Source of the DNA: Linnemannia hyalina
Taxonomy: Eukaryota; Mortierellomycota; Mortierellomycetes; Mortierellales; Mortierellaceae
Length of the DNA stretch: 64,000 nt
Assembly (NCBI GenBank): GCA_019671135.1
Contig: JAHRHY010000008.1
Span: 434,001-498,000 of the forward strand
Direction: 5' to 3'
Within the stretch, counting starts at the first letter, position 1. Every line of letters starts with the position of its first letter. The notes under the pieces are model-generated. The model saw nothing but the letters and a program-made list of their open reading frames with translations. It was not told the DNA's origin and made no database searches. Both the position numbers and the translations under genes were made by a program. Of this stretch, positions 62,364 through 64,000 are shown piece after piece.

Positions 62364-64000
62364 TCAATCGGAAACAAAGATGCAGCCCAGGTCAGGTCGC
62401 CGGATTTGCTGATCCAGCCGCTCGACTTTAGACCTCATCGCGCCACTGCCTGCTCTGCCTTGCAAATGGGCACTACTCGAACGCCGCGGCTCTCCCTGCT
62501 GACCAGGGTCGATCTGCCCCTCCGGCATACCATATCCTCCAAACGTACCCTCGCTCCCATTCGAACTTGGCTTGCTGTTACTTTGACCGTTGCCCGACTT
62601 GACAGAGCTCAACTTGAAGCTACCACCCAGGTGCGACGTCGAATAACCATTGATCATGCCTGGGGAGTCAGACAGACTCCCATTCGTCGCTCCTGTAGGT
62701 ACCGAGAGCGGTTGGGTTGGAGCGAATCCAGAGACAGATCCAGAGGCCGACTTGACGCTATCCGAGGGTCCCGAGGATCCTGAACCCAATGACTCAGCTG
62801 CTGCTGCAGATCCCTGCGCTCCAATGGACGACACCCCCTTACCGACTCCGTTGGCGTTGCTGTGTGCCAAAAGACTGGTCGAGGTAGTCGCAGTCATAGA
62901 ATCGATATCATGTTGGACAACAATGTTGCCATTCGACCTGCGCACATTACTCGTCGCGCCCTCCAAAAGCTCGTCAAACTCCTGGCCAGTCTCCCAACGT
63001 CTCCAAGCCTCACACAGACCCTTTTCCAAGTTGCGCGTCCACCGGAGCGTATCAAACAACAAAGACTGGTCACGCTGTTCCCAGAGAGCCCTACGAAGAT
63101 CCATCAATGGTCCATGTCCCATCCAATGAACGATGGACTGCTGAGATGCAGCCACCATGGGTTGTTGAACGCCGTTAGGGTATACAAGTGTCTGTGGCAT
63201 CTGACCGACCGTCATGGATCCAACTCCGTTCACCGAAAGTCCGTGGAAGGGCTGGACTAAACCTGCGCCAGGGGTTGCCATCGCGTGTGGGTGTCCAGCA
63301 AGACGGAGCTTCTGTCTCAAAGCACTGTCCGTAACATACTCCCAGTGGCATCCCTGTGCAAACTTGACTGCTCGATCCTTGTACTCCTCCTCCGAGTTGA
63401 CGACCATCTCGTGACCATGTCCGGTCGCGTAGGCGATACTGGCTCCGACTCTTGAGCACATCTTGTGGTTGTACTTGGGGAACGTCAGGATGGGTGTACC
63501 GCTCCACAAGATATCAGCAGCGGTCGTATGAGCATTACACTCGGGAGTGTCCAAGAACAGGTCCGCAATGCGTCCACGGTGGATGTGGATCTGCTTTGGA
63601 GCAACATCTGTAAAGATGACTCGGGATGCGACAGAGGGGCCTGCCCACTCGTTGGCGGTGCGGAGCAAGTGCGGTTCACCGGCAGCGGGGAACCGGAGCA
63701 ACCACAAAATCGCATTTGGAACTTTGGCCAAAATCTGCAGCCACACTTTGAAAATCTGCGGATCGATCTATTATATCACATATTAGAACGAAGTTAGTAC
63801 GATATGCTCACGCTCAAGGCAACATACCAAAGTCAAGTATACAGCCATTCAAAGGGAAAATGAATCGTTACCTTGTAGAGCTGGTTAAAGTTGGCAAAGA
63901 TAACAGTGTTTTCGGCAAGGCCAGGGAAGAGCTCCTTGCGCATCTGCCAGCGACGGTCCTGCTCCAGAACCCACGACCACTCGGAACTCATGGCAAGGTG
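62364..64000 (-). CDS. OGT: O-GlcNAc transferase (GT41), 5' partial
   Basis: Transfers N-acetylglucosamine (or a related sugar) to Ser/Thr of nuclear and cytosolic proteins. The gene runs off the right edge, so the TPR region and the N-terminal half of the catalytic domain are not seen. Exons visible are 63872 to beyond 64000 and 62364-63767, joined in phase 0 over a 104-nt intron. The join restores ENTVIFANFNQLYK followed by IDPQIFKVWLQIL, the C-terminal catalytic half of OGT, with the Lys that contacts UDP in animal OGT in FNQLYK. Further motifs are NAILWLLRFPAAGEPHL, HRGRIADLFLDTPECNAHTT and DILWSGTPILTFP. After the catalytic core an insert rich in Gly, Met and Gln and a long Ser/Gly/Asn-rich tail of about 200 residues follow, which animal OGT lacks. 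It could instead be a SPINDLY-type O-fucosyltransferase, a relative in the same family; the LWLLRFPAAGEP text favours OGT. Confidence 0.9.

Overview
This window is eukaryotic, intron-rich DNA from a filamentous fungus, most likely an early-diverging one of the Mortierella type (Mortierellaceae). This is an inference from gene content. The window has compact introns with GTAAG-type donors, C-biased third codon positions, an OGT-like glycosyltransferase, two LARGE/B4GAT1-like GT49 enzymes, and relics of two families that are strongly expanded in Mortierella: NACHT/WD40 STAND proteins and F-box/leucine-rich-repeat proteins built from 28-residue NST-LTTLDL units. No search could be run, so the taxon is a judgement.

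Layout, left to right. 1-2196 (+): 3' part of a low-complexity gene with an Mso1-like segment. 2.76-7.84 kb: a graveyard of three broken accessory genes (F-box/LRR, an unrecognised protein that may be secreted, and a NACHT/WD40 relic). 9.1-15.3 kb (-): a five-exon C2H2 zinc-finger transcription factor with a 1964-nt intron. 15.3-28.0 kb: a 12.8-kb gene-poor stretch of simple repeats and alternating purine/pyrimidine-rich tracts, with one weak hidden-exon candidate. 28.0-31.7 kb (+): MTR4 RNA helicase. 31.9-33.9 kb (-): GT49 glycosyltransferase A. 35.5-37.4 kb (+): DUS1 tRNA dihydrouridine synthase. 38.6-42.8 kb (+): large two-repeat Myb/SANT protein. 43.3-46.1 kb (-): CorA-type Mg2+ transporter (Alr1/Mnr2 branch). 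47.3-51.7 kb (+): PA-TM-RING-H2 ubiquitin ligase. 52.1-53.9 kb (-): a second NACHT/WD40 relic. 54.4-58.4 kb (+): SEC5 exocyst subunit. 59.0-61.8 kb (+): GT49 glycosyltransferase B. 62.4-64.0 kb (-): 3' part of an OGT (GT41) gene.

Splice models were built by hand and checked for reading phase. The zinc finger (3009 nt), MTR4 (3222), GT49 A (1359), DUS1 (1659), Myb (3978), CorA (2133), SEC5 (2709) and GT49 B (1401) all close exactly in frame with GT-AG introns. By contrast every accessory gene is broken, mostly by single-base indels. So the decay is probably real and not a general sequencing artefact.

The intact genes are housekeeping: RNA surveillance (MTR4), tRNA modification (DUS1), secretion (SEC5, perhaps the Mso1-like protein), protein quality control in endomembranes (PA-RING), Mg2+ transport and glycosylation (two GT49, one GT41). 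They are not an operon or a cluster with an obvious shared pathway. I found no CRISPR array, no tRNA or rRNA, and no intact transposon or virus. I did not find a clearly new multi-gene system. The points most worth a second look are the paired GT49 paralogs, the decaying NLR-like genes with a shared C-terminal tail, the CaaX-like end of DUS1, and the gene-poor interval.
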